This document shows, one piece after another, positions 33,822 to 41,640 of a stretch of 64,000 nt of DNA. The notes under the pieces are model-generated. The model worked only from the letters and a program-made list of their open reading frames with translations, was not told the origin of the DNA and made no database searches. The position numbers were made by a program, and so were the translations under genes. The number at the start of each line of letters is the position of its first letter. The stretch's first letter is position 1. Source of the DNA: DASQFI01 sp035633215. GTDB lineage: Bacteria; Acidobacteriota; Vicinamibacteria; Vicinamibacterales; SCN-69-37. The stretch is from contig DASQFI010000039.1 in the NCBI GenBank assembly GCA_035633215.1, positions 248,001 through 312,000 on the forward strand, given 5' to 3'.

Positions 33822-34495
33822 TTCTTGCCCTTCTTCTTCTCGACCTGCGGCTGGGGATCCGGCTTCCTCGCGATCGCCCGCCGGACCAGCACCACGCCAC
33901 CGGGGGCGCCGGGCACGGCGCCCCGCAGGATCAGCAGATGGTTGCCGGCGTCGATCCCTGCGACCTTGAGGTTCCGGGTCGTCACTCGATCGCCGCCCAT
34001 CCGGCCGGCCGCCCGCATCCCCTTGATGACGCGCGACGGGAACGACGACGCGCCAATCGACCCGGGCGCGCGGTGAAACATGGACCCGTGGGTGGCCGCG
34101 CCGCCGCGGAAGTGATGCCGCTTGACCACACCCTGGAACCCGCGGCCACGGCTCGTGGCAATTACGTCCACCCGGTCGCCCTTCGCGAAGATGTCGACGA
34201 GGACCTGCGCGCCGGTCTTGGGCGCTTCGGCCCCCGGGGCGACCTTCACCTCGCGGCGCACTCGTGTCGGCGGCACATTCGCGTGCTTGTAATGCCCGAT
34301 CGTCGGCTTATTGGCCTTGGCCGGCGTGTCGTCGACGAGGCCAAGCTGCACCGATTCATAGCCGTCGGTCTGCGCGCTCTTGCGCTGGACCACGACGCAC
34401 GGTCCCGCCTTGATGACGGTCGCCGGGACGACGGTGCCGTCCGGCTCGAACAGCTGCGTCATCCCGAGTTTTCGTCCGATGATTCCTGTCACCAT
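33818..34495 (-). CDS. rplC: 50S ribosomal protein L3
   Basis: L3 is an early assembly protein whose loop reaches the peptidyl transferase centre. The ATG at 34495 (MVTGIIGRKLGMTQLFEPDG) gives 225 residues with FQGVVKRHHFRGGAATHGSM (site of the glutamine methylated by PrmB in other species), APGSIGASSFPSRVIKGMRA and a basic terminus. The stop codon is TAG, within a GTAGG element. Confidence 0.97.
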   Translation of the reverse strand: MVTGIIGRKLGMTQLFEPDGTVVPATVIKAGPCVVVQRKSAQTDGYESVQLGLVDDTPAKANKPTIGHYKHANVPPTRVRREVKVAPGAEAPKTGAQVLVDIFAKGDRVDVIATSRGRGFQGVVKRHHFRGGAATHGSMFHRAPGSIGASSFPSRVIKGMRAAGRMGGDRVTTRNLKVAGIDAGNHLLILRGAVPGAPGGVVLVRRAIARKPDPQPQVEKKKGKK

Positions 34496-34510
34496 CTCAA
34501 GTTCACCCGC

Positions 34511-34540
34511 AGGCCCAAGGCCCAAGGCCCAAGGCCCAAG
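34511..34540. repeat. Short direct array, word GGCCCAA
   Basis: AGGCCCAAGGCCCAAGGCCC continues for about four 7-base units in the spacer between rplC and rpsJ. Related GGCCCAA pieces occur near 18245, 37172 and 48020. Confidence 0.7.
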
Positions 34541-34558
34541 AAACCCTGGAGCCCGGAC

Positions 34559-34894
<336 letters not shown>

Positions 34895-34910
34895 TGGTAC
34901 CTCAATCCCA

Positions 34911-35008
34911 ATTGAGTTATTGGGTTATTGGGTTATTGAGTTATTGAAAATCCTTCAGACACAGCCTGAAGGGCCTTTCAATAGCCCGATAACCCAATAA
35001 CTCAATAG
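34911..35008. repeat. Nested inverted repeat, word TTATTGGG, in place of tuf
   Basis: The outer left arm reads GAGTTATTGGGTTATTGGG and TTATTGAGTTATTGAAAA. The outer right arm reads TTTCAATAGCCCGATAACCC and AATAACTCAATAGCC. The centre holds a separate hairpin CTTCAG-ACACAGC-CTGAAG. It occupies the fusA-rpsJ spacer where many bacteria carry tuf. Confidence 0.85.
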
Positions 35009-35033
35009 CCCGATTGCCATCGCCCGATTGCCA

Positions 35034-37136
35034 TCATCTTCCTTGCACTCTTGCCACGACTTCCTCGCTGACCGACGCCGGCGCCGGCTCGTACCGATCG
35101 AAGTGCATCGAGTACGAGCCTCGGCCCTGGGTGCGCGACCGCATGTCCGTGGCGTAGCCGAACATCTCCGACAGCGGCACGCGCGAGTTGATCACCTGCG
35201 ATCCGCCGCGCGCCTCCATCGACTGAATGTGGCCCCGCCGGCTGGTCAAGTCGCCGATGATGTCACCCATGTATTCCTCGGGCACGACGACCTCGACCCG
35301 CATGACCGGCTCGAGCAGGACCGGATGGCCCCTCCTGGCCGCGTCCTTGAAGGCCATCGACCCGGCGATCTTGAACGCCATCTCGCTCGAATCGACGTCG
35401 TGGTACGACCCGTCGTAGAGCTCGACCTTGACGTCGTCCATCGGGTAACCCGCCAGGACGCCCGTCGTCATCGCCTCGCGAATGCCCTGGTCGATCGGCT
35501 TGATGTATTCCTTCGGAATTGTCCCGCCCACGATCTCGTTCTCGAACTCGTAGCCCTCGCCCGGCTTCCTGGGAATCAGCCGGATGCGCGCGTGGCCGTA
35601 CTGGCCGCGGCCGCCGGTCTGCTTGATGTACCGACCTTCGCCCTCGGCCGCTTTCGTGATCGTCTCCTTGTAGGCGACCTGCGGCTTGCCGACCGAGGCC
35701 TCGACGTTGAACTCCCGCTTCAACCGGTCGACGATGATCTCGAGGTGCAGCTCGCCCATGCCGGCGATGACGACCTGGCCGGTCTCCGTGTCCGTCTTGA
35801 CCCGGAACGTCGGATCCTCGGCCATCAGCTTGCCGAGACCCATGCCCAGCTTTTCCTGGTCGGCCTTCGTCTTTGGCTCGATGGCGAGCGAAATGACCGG
35901 CTCCGGGAAGTCCATCGCCTCGAGGATGACCGGCTTCTTCTCGTCGCAAATCGTGTCACCCGTCGAGACGGACTTGAGGCCGACGGCGGCGGCGATGTCG
36001 CCCGCGTAGACTTCTTTGATCTCCTCGCGCTTGTTGGCGTGCATCTTCAGCAGGCGGCCGATCCGCTCGGTCTTCTGCTTGCCCGCGTTGAGGACGGACA
36101 TGCCGGACGTCATGACGCCTGAGTACACGCGGATGAACGTGAGCTGGCCGACGAACGGGTCGGTCATGATCTTGAAGGCGAGCCCGGAAAACGGCGCGTC
36201 GTCTTTTGCGGGCCGCTCGACCGTCGCGCCGCTGGCCTTCGAATCGATGCCGATGACGGACGGGATGTCCATGGGCGACGGCAGGTAGTCCACGACGGCG
36301 TCGAGCAGCGGCTGTACGCCCTTGTTCTTGAAGGCCGATCCGCAGATCGCGACGACGAACGGCGCGCCTTCCTTGCGAACGGACGCGATCACGCGCTTGC
36401 GCAACGCGGCTTTGATCTGCTCGTCGGGGATCGGCTGTCCATGGAGGTAGCGCTCCAGGATTTGATCGTCGACCTCGCTGACTTTCTCGATGAGCTGCTC
36501 GCGATAGGCGCGCGCTTCAGCCATCAGTTCCGCCGGAATCTCATCGACCACGTAGTCGGCGCCGAGCGTCTCGTCGTCCCAGCGGATGGCTTTCATGCTG
36601 ACGATGTCGATGACGCCCGTGAACTTGTCTTCGCTGCCGATGGGGATCTGAATGGCGACGGGATTGGCCTGAAGCTTGGAGCGGATTTGCTCGAAGGTGC
36701 GGGTGAAGTCGGCCCCGATGCGGTCCATCTTGTTGACGAAACAGATGCGCGGGACGCGGTATTTGTCGGCCTGGCGCCACACGGTCTCGGACTGCGGCTC
36801 GACGCCGGCGACCGAGTCGAACACCGCGACCGCGCCGTCAAGGACCCGAAGCGAGCGCTCGACCTCGGCCGTGAAATCCACGTGACCGGGGGTATCGATG
36901 ATGTTGATGCGATGGTCGCGCCAGACACAGGTCGTCGCGGCCGATGTGATGGTGATGCCGCGTTCCTGCTCCTGCTCCATCCAGTCCATCACGGCCGTAC
37001 CTTCATGTACCTCACCGATCTTGTAGGTGATGCCGGTATAGAACAGGATGCGCTCGGTCGTGGTCGTCTTGCCGGCATCGATGTGGGCCATGATGCCGAT
37101 GTTGCGACAACGATCGAGAGGTACGGTACGGGGCAT
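35034..37136 (-). CDS. fusA: Elongation factor G (canonical)
   Basis: EF-G catalyses GTP-dependent ribosomal translocation. The 700-residue protein has G1 AHIDAGKTTTTERIL, switch I RGITITSAATT, G3 DTPGHVDFT, G4 NKMDRIGADF, domain IV with GGRGQYGHARIRLIPRKPGE and a C-terminal HSDSRR-type block (TSRRGHIQSMEARGG). It stands between rpsG and rpsJ in the str part of the superoperon. A second, diverged EF-G is at 10746. Confidence 0.98.
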   Translation of the reverse strand: MPRTVPLDRCRNIGIMAHIDAGKTTTTERILFYTGITYKIGEVHEGTAVMDWMEQEQERGITITSAATTCVWRDHRINIIDTPGHVDFTAEVERSLRVLDGAVAVFDSVAGVEPQSETVWRQADKYRVPRICFVNKMDRIGADFTRTFEQIRSKLQANPVAIQIPIGSEDKFTGVIDIVSMKAIRWDDETLGADYVVDEIPAELMAEARAYREQLIEKVSEVDDQILERYLHGQPIPDEQIKAALRKRVIASVRKEGAPFVVAICGSAFKNKGVQPLLDAVVDYLPSPMDIPSVIGIDSKASGATVERPAKDDAPFSGLAFKIMTDPFVGQLTFIRVYSGVMTSGMSVLNAGKQKTERIGRLLKMHANKREEIKEVYAGDIAAAVGLKSVSTGDTICDEKKPVILEAMDFPEPVISLAIEPKTKADQEKLGMGLGKLMAEDPTFRVKTDTETGQVVIAGMGELHLEIIVDRLKREFNVEASVGKPQVAYKETITKAAEGEGRYIKQTGGRGQYGHARIRLIPRKPGEGYEFENEIVGGTIPKEYIKPIDQGIREAMTTGVLAGYPMDDVKVELYDGSYHDVDSSEMAFKIAGSMAFKDAARRGHPVLLEPVMRVEVVVPEEYMGDIIGDLTSRRGHIQSMEARGGSQVINSRVPLSEMFGYATDMRSRTQGRGSYSMHFDRYEPAPASVSEEVVARVQGR

Positions 37137-37187
37137 TGAAACTGTCTCTAGCTCACGTTCGTCCTGCTGTCAGGCCCAAGGCCTCTC

Positions 37188-37661
37188 TCACCACCGATAG
37201 TGCGCAAACGCCTTGTTCGCTTCGGCCATGCGGTGCGTGTCTTCGCGCTTCTTCACCGCGCCGCCGCGAAGGTTGGCCGCGTCCAGGAACTCGCTGGCCA
37301 GCTTCTCCTGCATCGTCTTGCCATCGCCGCGGTCGCGCGCGTACGACGCGACCCAGCGGATGGCCAGCGAGAGCCGCCGGTTCGGGTTGACCTCCACCGG
37401 CACCTGGTAGTTCGAGCCGCCGACGCGCCGCGACTTCACCTCGAGACTCGGCTTGACGTTGTCGATCGCCTTCTTGAACACCTTGAGGGGATCGTCGGCC
37501 GACTTCTCCTTCACGATATCCAGCGCCTTGTACATGATCCGCTCGGCCGTGGATCGCTTGCCGCCGCGCATGATCGTGCTGATGAACTTCGTCACCAGCT
37601 GGCTGTTGTAGATCGGGTCCGCCGGAATCTCACGCTTTGCAATCTCTCTGCGACGTGGCAT
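37188..37661 (-). CDS. rpsG: 30S ribosomal protein S7
   Basis: S7 nucleates the small-subunit head. The 157-residue protein is canonical: MPRRREIAKREIPADPIYNS, LVTKFISTIMRGGKRSTAER, SRRVGGSNYQVPVEVNPNRR and KKREDTHRMAEANKAFAHYRW. It follows rpsL by two bases. Confidence 0.98.
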   Translation of the reverse strand: MPRRREIAKREIPADPIYNSQLVTKFISTIMRGGKRSTAERIMYKALDIVKEKSADDPLKVFKKAIDNVKPSLEVKSRRVGGSNYQVPVEVNPNRRLSLAIRWVASYARDRGDGKTMQEKLASEFLDAANLRGGAVKKREDTHRMAEANKAFAHYRW

Positions 37662-37663
37662 GG

Positions 37664-38041
37664 CTAAGCCTTCTTCGGTCTCTTGGCGCCGTACTTCGAT
37701 CGGCCCTGCATGCGGCCCGCGACGCCCACCGCGTCGAGCGTGCCGCGAACGACGTGATAGCGGACACCCGGGAGGTCCTTGACGCGGCCGCCGCGGATGA
37801 GCACGAGCGAATGCTCCTGCAGGTTGTGGCCCACGCCCGGGATGTACGTCGTCACCTCGATGCCGTTGGTCAGCCGGACGCGCGCGACCTTGCGCAGCGC
37901 CGAATTCGGCTTCTTCGGCGTCTGGGTGAAGACGCGCACGCAGACGCCGCGCTTCTGCGGGCTGCTGTGAAGAGCCGGGCTCTTCGTTTTGGTGAGCACC
38001 TTCTCTCGCCCGTATCGCACCAACTGACTAATCGTCGGCAT
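37664..38041 (-). CDS. rpsL: 30S ribosomal protein S12
   Basis: S12 is the decoding-centre protein. The ATG at 38041 (MPTISQLVRYGREKVLTKTK) gives 125 residues and is preceded by a GGTGGAG ribosome binding site. The longer open frame upstream is not S12-like. The decoding loops TQTPKKPNSALRKVARVRL and IPGVGHNLQEHS are wild type. It is the first gene of the superoperon. Confidence 0.98.
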   Translation of the reverse strand: MPTISQLVRYGREKVLTKTKSPALHSSPQKRGVCVRVFTQTPKKPNSALRKVARVRLTNGIEVTTYIPGVGHNLQEHSLVLIRGGRVKDLPGVRYHVVRGTLDAVGVAGRMQGRSKYGAKRPKKA

Positions 38042-38315
38042 GAAGACTCCACCCGAATCTGGCGCGGACCGCCGGGCGCCTCCGCCAAAAGGCGGGGAGA
38101 ACGCCGGCACACCACAACGCCAGGTGTTTGCGTCTCGGGCCTTGGAGCCGAAGCTCGGCGCCTGAGACAATCCCCTATTGCTGTTTCTTCAGCCATGGCG
38201 ACCGGGGGGCGGCGGCTTGCGCGCGCCGCGTCGATCGCGCGGAATCAGCCAGGAAGCGAGTGCTTCGACTGGACGCGGGCCTAGATAGGGTGTCCTAAGC
38301 CCGGATAACCTTGCG
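38042..38315 (-). other. Leader of the ribosomal superoperon, no gene seen
   Basis: About 270 bases separate the putative promoter from rpsL. I see no credible coding sequence. A small inverted repeat (CTCCGCC-AAAA-GGCGGGG) lies at 38080-38097. A long untranslated leader is compatible with regulation of ribosomal protein synthesis, but no known leader motif was recognised. Confidence 0.5.
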
Positions 38316-38345
38316 AATTTACCACGTGGTTCGAAGAGGGGTCAA
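38316..38345 (-). promoter_or_regulatory. Candidate sigma-70 promoter for the str/S10 superoperon
   Basis: On the minus strand TTGACC (38340-38345) and TAAATT (38316-38321) are separated by 18 bases. This is the best -35/-10 match upstream of rpsL and lies just after the stop codon of the last array paralogue. The predicted RNA start is near 38309. Confidence 0.5.
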
Positions 38346-38366
38346 CCCTTCGACCGGGCTCAGGGC
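38346..38366. repeat. CCCTTCGAC...GCTCAGGGC element, copy 1
   Basis: This 21-base element (CCCTTCGACCGGGCTCAGGG plus C) matches the copy at 41646-41666 in 18 of 21 positions, in the same orientation, exactly 3300 bases apart. The two copies bracket the three-gene paralogue operon. On the minus strand it contains the TGA stop codon of the last paralogue. Confidence 0.6.
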
Positions 38367-39400
38367 CTGGGCGAACATCCTTTGACCTCCTCTTTCATGG
38401 CTCCCAGGCTCGAAACGAACCCCCGGCCACCGCCTCCTCCGGAGGACGACCGGATGAACGTCGAGCCCTCGTCCAGGGGGAGGGTGGAGACGTTTCCGCA
38501 AAAGGCCTGCCATTTGCCGTCGCCGTAGAGGTATTGCTCGACGTTCGACAGGTAGAAGGCGCTCACGAGCGCCCCGTGGGTCCTGAGGAACTTGCCGACC
38601 GCCCGAATCGCCTTGGGTCCACCAAAGTCCCCGACGACCGGGACCACGAGGTTTCGGGAGTGCAGACCCTTCAGGAACAGGAAGCTCGCCTCAGTCGCCA
38701 GGTAGCTGCGGTTCACGCCCTTGCCGTCGGTCGCCATCATGAGATCCGCGTAGGTCGGCGACGACCGGACGGCGTACCCCCTGAAATAGAACGTCGACAG
38801 GACATATTCGATGCCCTCGAGGTCCTGGGCCGAGATCGGCAGGCGGCGGGTCGTCCGAAGATGCCCGCGGATGGCGGCCAGGGTCTTGTGGTACAGCGCT
38901 TCGCGCGCCGGCACCGCGGCAAACGCCGAAAACAGGTCGGAGGCCGACGACTCTGGTCCGACGGCGACGGGCCGGGGCCGGGAGAACAGCAAGGACATGA
39001 ACTCCGCCCGATCGTGCGACAGCTCGAACAGCGCCTTGTACATGAGCTGCACGAACATGTTGCCGCGGCGGATGTCGAAGATGATCGCCATGGCCGGCTT
39101 CACCGCGGCCATGTACGTGAAGTTCTGCTCCGGCCCCACGCCGAGATAGACACGGCCAGGCTTGGTCCGGCCCACCAGCTCGGGAATCACGAACTGGAGT
39201 CCAAGCTCGTTCGACGTGAGGTTGTCCGATCGGAAGTAACCGTCCGGTTCGGACGACTCGGTCACGAGCGACCAGAACTCCTGATCGGTGAGCCGCGACG
39301 GCAGCTCGCGAACGTCGCGAGCCGCGATGCCGAACGTCAGCGCGCCGGCGACGAGCGCGAGCAAGGGGACGGGGTTCTTCAGAGCCCCGTCCCCACACAA
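38360..39400 (-). CDS. Exported array protein, paralogue 1 (two-cysteine type)
   Basis: This is a member of the seven-copy exported family of this locus; the function is unknown. No ATG gives a sensible start. A TTG at 39400 overlaps the upstream gene by 22 bases and yields a hydrophobic signal (NPVPLLALVAGALTFGIAA). The mature part shares the family blocks RLTDQEFWSL, GYFRSDNLTSNE, VYLGVGPEQNFTY, FDIRRGN, QLMYKALFELSHDRAEF, VPVVGDFGGPKAIRAVG, FYLSNVEQYL and LPLDEGSTFIRS. Cysteines occur at FCGN and near the end at KGC. VYLGVGPEQNF followed by an acidic residue after the next strand looks like the SAM-binding motif of Rossmann methyltransferases. The terminal part has a GGGGG loop. Confidence 0.75.
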   Translation of the reverse strand: MCGDGALKNPVPLLALVAGALTFGIAARDVRELPSRLTDQEFWSLVTESSEPDGYFRSDNLTSNELGLQFVIPELVGRTKPGRVYLGVGPEQNFTYMAAVKPAMAIIFDIRRGNMFVQLMYKALFELSHDRAEFMSLLFSRPRPVAVGPESSASDLFSAFAAVPAREALYHKTLAAIRGHLRTTRRLPISAQDLEGIEYVLSTFYFRGYAVRSSPTYADLMMATDGKGVNRSYLATEASFLFLKGLHSRNLVVPVVGDFGGPKAIRAVGKFLRTHGALVSAFYLSNVEQYLYGDGKWQAFCGNVSTLPLDEGSTFIRSSSGGGGGRGFVSSLGAMKEEVKGCSPRP

Positions 39401-40470
39401 CCCTTGACCTCGCTCAACATCGGACCGAGCCACATCCCGCCGCGCGATCGAATGAACGTGCTCGCATCGTCGAGCGGCAGTGTCGCGACGTTGGCACAGA
39501 ACGTTGACCACAGGCCGTCCTGGGTCAGGTACTGCTCCACGTTGGACAGGTAGAAGGCGGTGACGGTCGCGCCGTGATCGCGAATGTACTTGCCGACGGC
39601 CCTGATCGCCTTTGGGCCGCCGAAGTTCCCCACCACTGGAACGAGCAGGTTTCTGGTCTCCAGATCCTTCAGAAACAGGAAGCTCTCCTCGGACGCGAGG
39701 TAGCTTCTTCCGACGCCGGACGCGTCGGGCGCGGTCATCAGCGTGTGGTACGTGGTGCGGCCACCCTGCTGTCCCGAGCTGCTGGATGAGTACGTGATGC
39801 CGGGGCCGAAGAAATAGAAGTTGTGGTAGACGTAGTCGATTCCTGTCCGATCATCGGCCGAGAGCGGAAAGCCATGTTTCTTTTCGAGCAGGTCGTAGAT
39901 TGCCTGGAGATTGGCCTTGTACGCCGCTTCGTCGCCAGCCGTCGCCTCGAAGTAGGCGTTCATCAACTCGCCGGCCGAGGACTTCACGTCGACGGCCGGC
40001 TGCTTCGGCTTCGTGAACAGCCGCGACACGAACTCCGACCGATCGGCCGACAGCTCGAAGAGCGCCTTGTACATCAGCTGCAGGTGCAGGTTGCCGCGAC
40101 GGACATCGGTAATGAACACCATGCGCGGCTTGATCGCGACGATGTAGTGGAAGTTCTGCTCCGGTCCAACGCCCATGTAGACGCCACCCGGTTTCACTCG
40201 GGCGACCAGATCCCCAATCACCGGCGGAAAGCCGATCTCGTTCGACAACAAATTGTCTGACCGGAAGGTCCCGCCCGGCTCGGACAGCTCTTCGGAGAGC
40301 TTCCAGAATTCCTGGTCGCCCAGTCTGGCCGGCAGCTCGCGGGCCGGCGCCTGGCTCGCCGTACCGACCAGCGACGGGGCCGCCATCGCACACGCCAGCG
40401 CGACCGCGACCAGGCGGCGCACGGCGAACTGATGCCGAGACCGGACCGGAGTGGGGGTGGGGTCTTGCAT
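39379..40470 (-). CDS. Exported array protein, paralogue 2 (two-cysteine type)
   Basis: This is a 363-residue family member. The ATG at 40470 gives a signal peptide (RRLVAVALACAMAAPSLVGTASQA). Conserved blocks are LGDQEFWKLSEELSEPGG, FRSDNLLSNE, GGVYMGVGPEQNFHYIVA, ITDVRRGNLHLQLMYKALFE, VPVVGNFGGPKAIRAVGKYI and AFYLSNVEQYL. The two mature cysteines are in FCAN and EVKGC. A Ser-rich insertion (YSSSSSGQQGG) lies in the middle, where paralogues vary. It is seven bases after paralogue 3 and overlaps paralogue 1, so they form an operon. Confidence 0.8.
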   Translation of the reverse strand: MQDPTPTPVRSRHQFAVRRLVAVALACAMAAPSLVGTASQAPARELPARLGDQEFWKLSEELSEPGGTFRSDNLLSNEIGFPPVIGDLVARVKPGGVYMGVGPEQNFHYIVAIKPRMVFITDVRRGNLHLQLMYKALFELSADRSEFVSRLFTKPKQPAVDVKSSAGELMNAYFEATAGDEAAYKANLQAIYDLLEKKHGFPLSADDRTGIDYVYHNFYFFGPGITYSSSSSGQQGGRTTYHTLMTAPDASGVGRSYLASEESFLFLKDLETRNLLVPVVGNFGGPKAIRAVGKYIRDHGATVTAFYLSNVEQYLTQDGLWSTFCANVATLPLDDASTFIRSRGGMWLGPMLSEVKGCVGTGL

Positions 40471-40477
40471 TACGATG

Positions 40478-41578
40478 TCACCTTGAGGTCGCCGCCTGGC
40501 CGGCCGAACAATTGTACGTTTTGACGTCGGCCAGCATCGGGCGATACCAGGAACTCAACCCGCCGCCGCCTCCGCCGCCGCCGCTGTTCTGACTGTAGAT
40601 GAAGGTGCTTTGGTCGCTCAGCGGCAGACTGGCGACGTTGTTACAGAACGACTGCCAGACGCCGTTCTGGCTCAGGTACTGCTCCACGTTCGACAGGTAG
40701 AAGGCCGTGACGGTGACGCCCTGCTCCTTCAGATACTTTCCGACGGACCGAATCGCCTTGGGGCCTGCAAAGTCGCCGACCAGGGGCACGAGGAGGTTTT
40801 TCGACTCCAGGTCCTTCATCACGCCAAAAAGGGTTTCGTTGGCCAGGTAGCTTCGCGACTGTCCGGCACCGTCGGCGGCCGTCATAAGCGTCGCGTAGGT
40901 GCTCATGCTGCCCCGGCCGCCGCCGCCCTGGCTCGAGTTGTACGTAATCGAGGGCCCGTACGTGTAGAAGTTCCCATACACGTAGTCGATGCCGTCGAGG
41001 TCCTCCTTCGGAAGCGGCAGGCTTCGCTTCCTGGTCAGGTGCTCGATCAGCTTCTGGTAATTCGCCTTGTAGATCTCTTCCGACCGCGGCGCCGCGGCGA
41101 CCGCCGAGAAGATTTCCTGGACGCTGGATGACCCGCCGAGCCCGTCGGGGCGCTTACGGGAGAACAACATCGACACGAAGTCGGCCCGATCGGCCGACAG
41201 CTCGAAGAGCGCTTTGTACATGAGCTGCGTGTGCAGATTGCCGCGCCGGACGTCGATGATGAAGACCATCCGGGGCTTGAGCGCCGCGATGTAGGTGAAG
41301 TTCTGCTCCGGGCCCACGCCCAGATAGACGCCGCCGGGCTTCAAATAGCTGACGAGTTCCGGAACGATGTACTGGAACCAGATTTCGTTCGAGAGCAGGT
41401 TATCGGAGCGAAAATATCCGTTCGACTCGGAGAAGTCGCTGATCAGCTTCCAGTAGTCCTGGTCGCTCAGCTTGGCCGGCAGGTCGACGTCGAGCGCCGC
41501 GACACGTGGCGACGTCAGGCTGAGCGCACAGACCAGCACGGCCGCCGCGCCAACCCCAGGTATCCATTGCCGCTTCAA
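40478..41578 (-). CDS. Exported array protein, paralogue 3 (two-cysteine type)
   Basis: This is a 366-residue family member and the first gene of the downstream three-gene operon. The start is a TTG at 41578 (LKRQWIPGVGAAAVLVCALS as signal) with a GGAAAGGGTGG region upstream. Blocks include KLSDQDYWKLISDFSESNG, GGVYLGVGPEQNFTYIAALK, IIDVRRGNLHTQLMYKALFE, VPLVGDFAGPKAIRSVGKYL and AFYLSNVEQYL. The two mature cysteines are in FCNN and YNCSAG. A GGGGGGGG run sits before the C-terminus. The divergent esterase-like gene starts 62 bases away. Confidence 0.8.
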   Translation of the reverse strand: MKRQWIPGVGAAAVLVCALSLTSPRVAALDVDLPAKLSDQDYWKLISDFSESNGYFRSDNLLSNEIWFQYIVPELVSYLKPGGVYLGVGPEQNFTYIAALKPRMVFIIDVRRGNLHTQLMYKALFELSADRADFVSMLFSRKRPDGLGGSSSVQEIFSAVAAAPRSEEIYKANYQKLIEHLTRKRSLPLPKEDLDGIDYVYGNFYTYGPSITYNSSQGGGGRGSMSTYATLMTAADGAGQSRSYLANETLFGVMKDLESKNLLVPLVGDFAGPKAIRSVGKYLKEQGVTVTAFYLSNVEQYLSQNGVWQSFCNNVASLPLSDQSTFIYSQNSGGGGGGGGLSSWYRPMLADVKTYNCSAGQAATSR

Positions 41579-41640
41579 TCTGCACCACCCTTTCCCCGCT
41601 GGACATTGTAAGGGGGGCCGGGGTCGGCGATCATGACTCT

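Noticed and set aside
38042..38170. N-terminal extension of rpsL by 43 codons
   Set aside because: The extension is not S12-like, and an ATG with a GGTGGAG ribosome binding site starts the canonical sequence at 38041.
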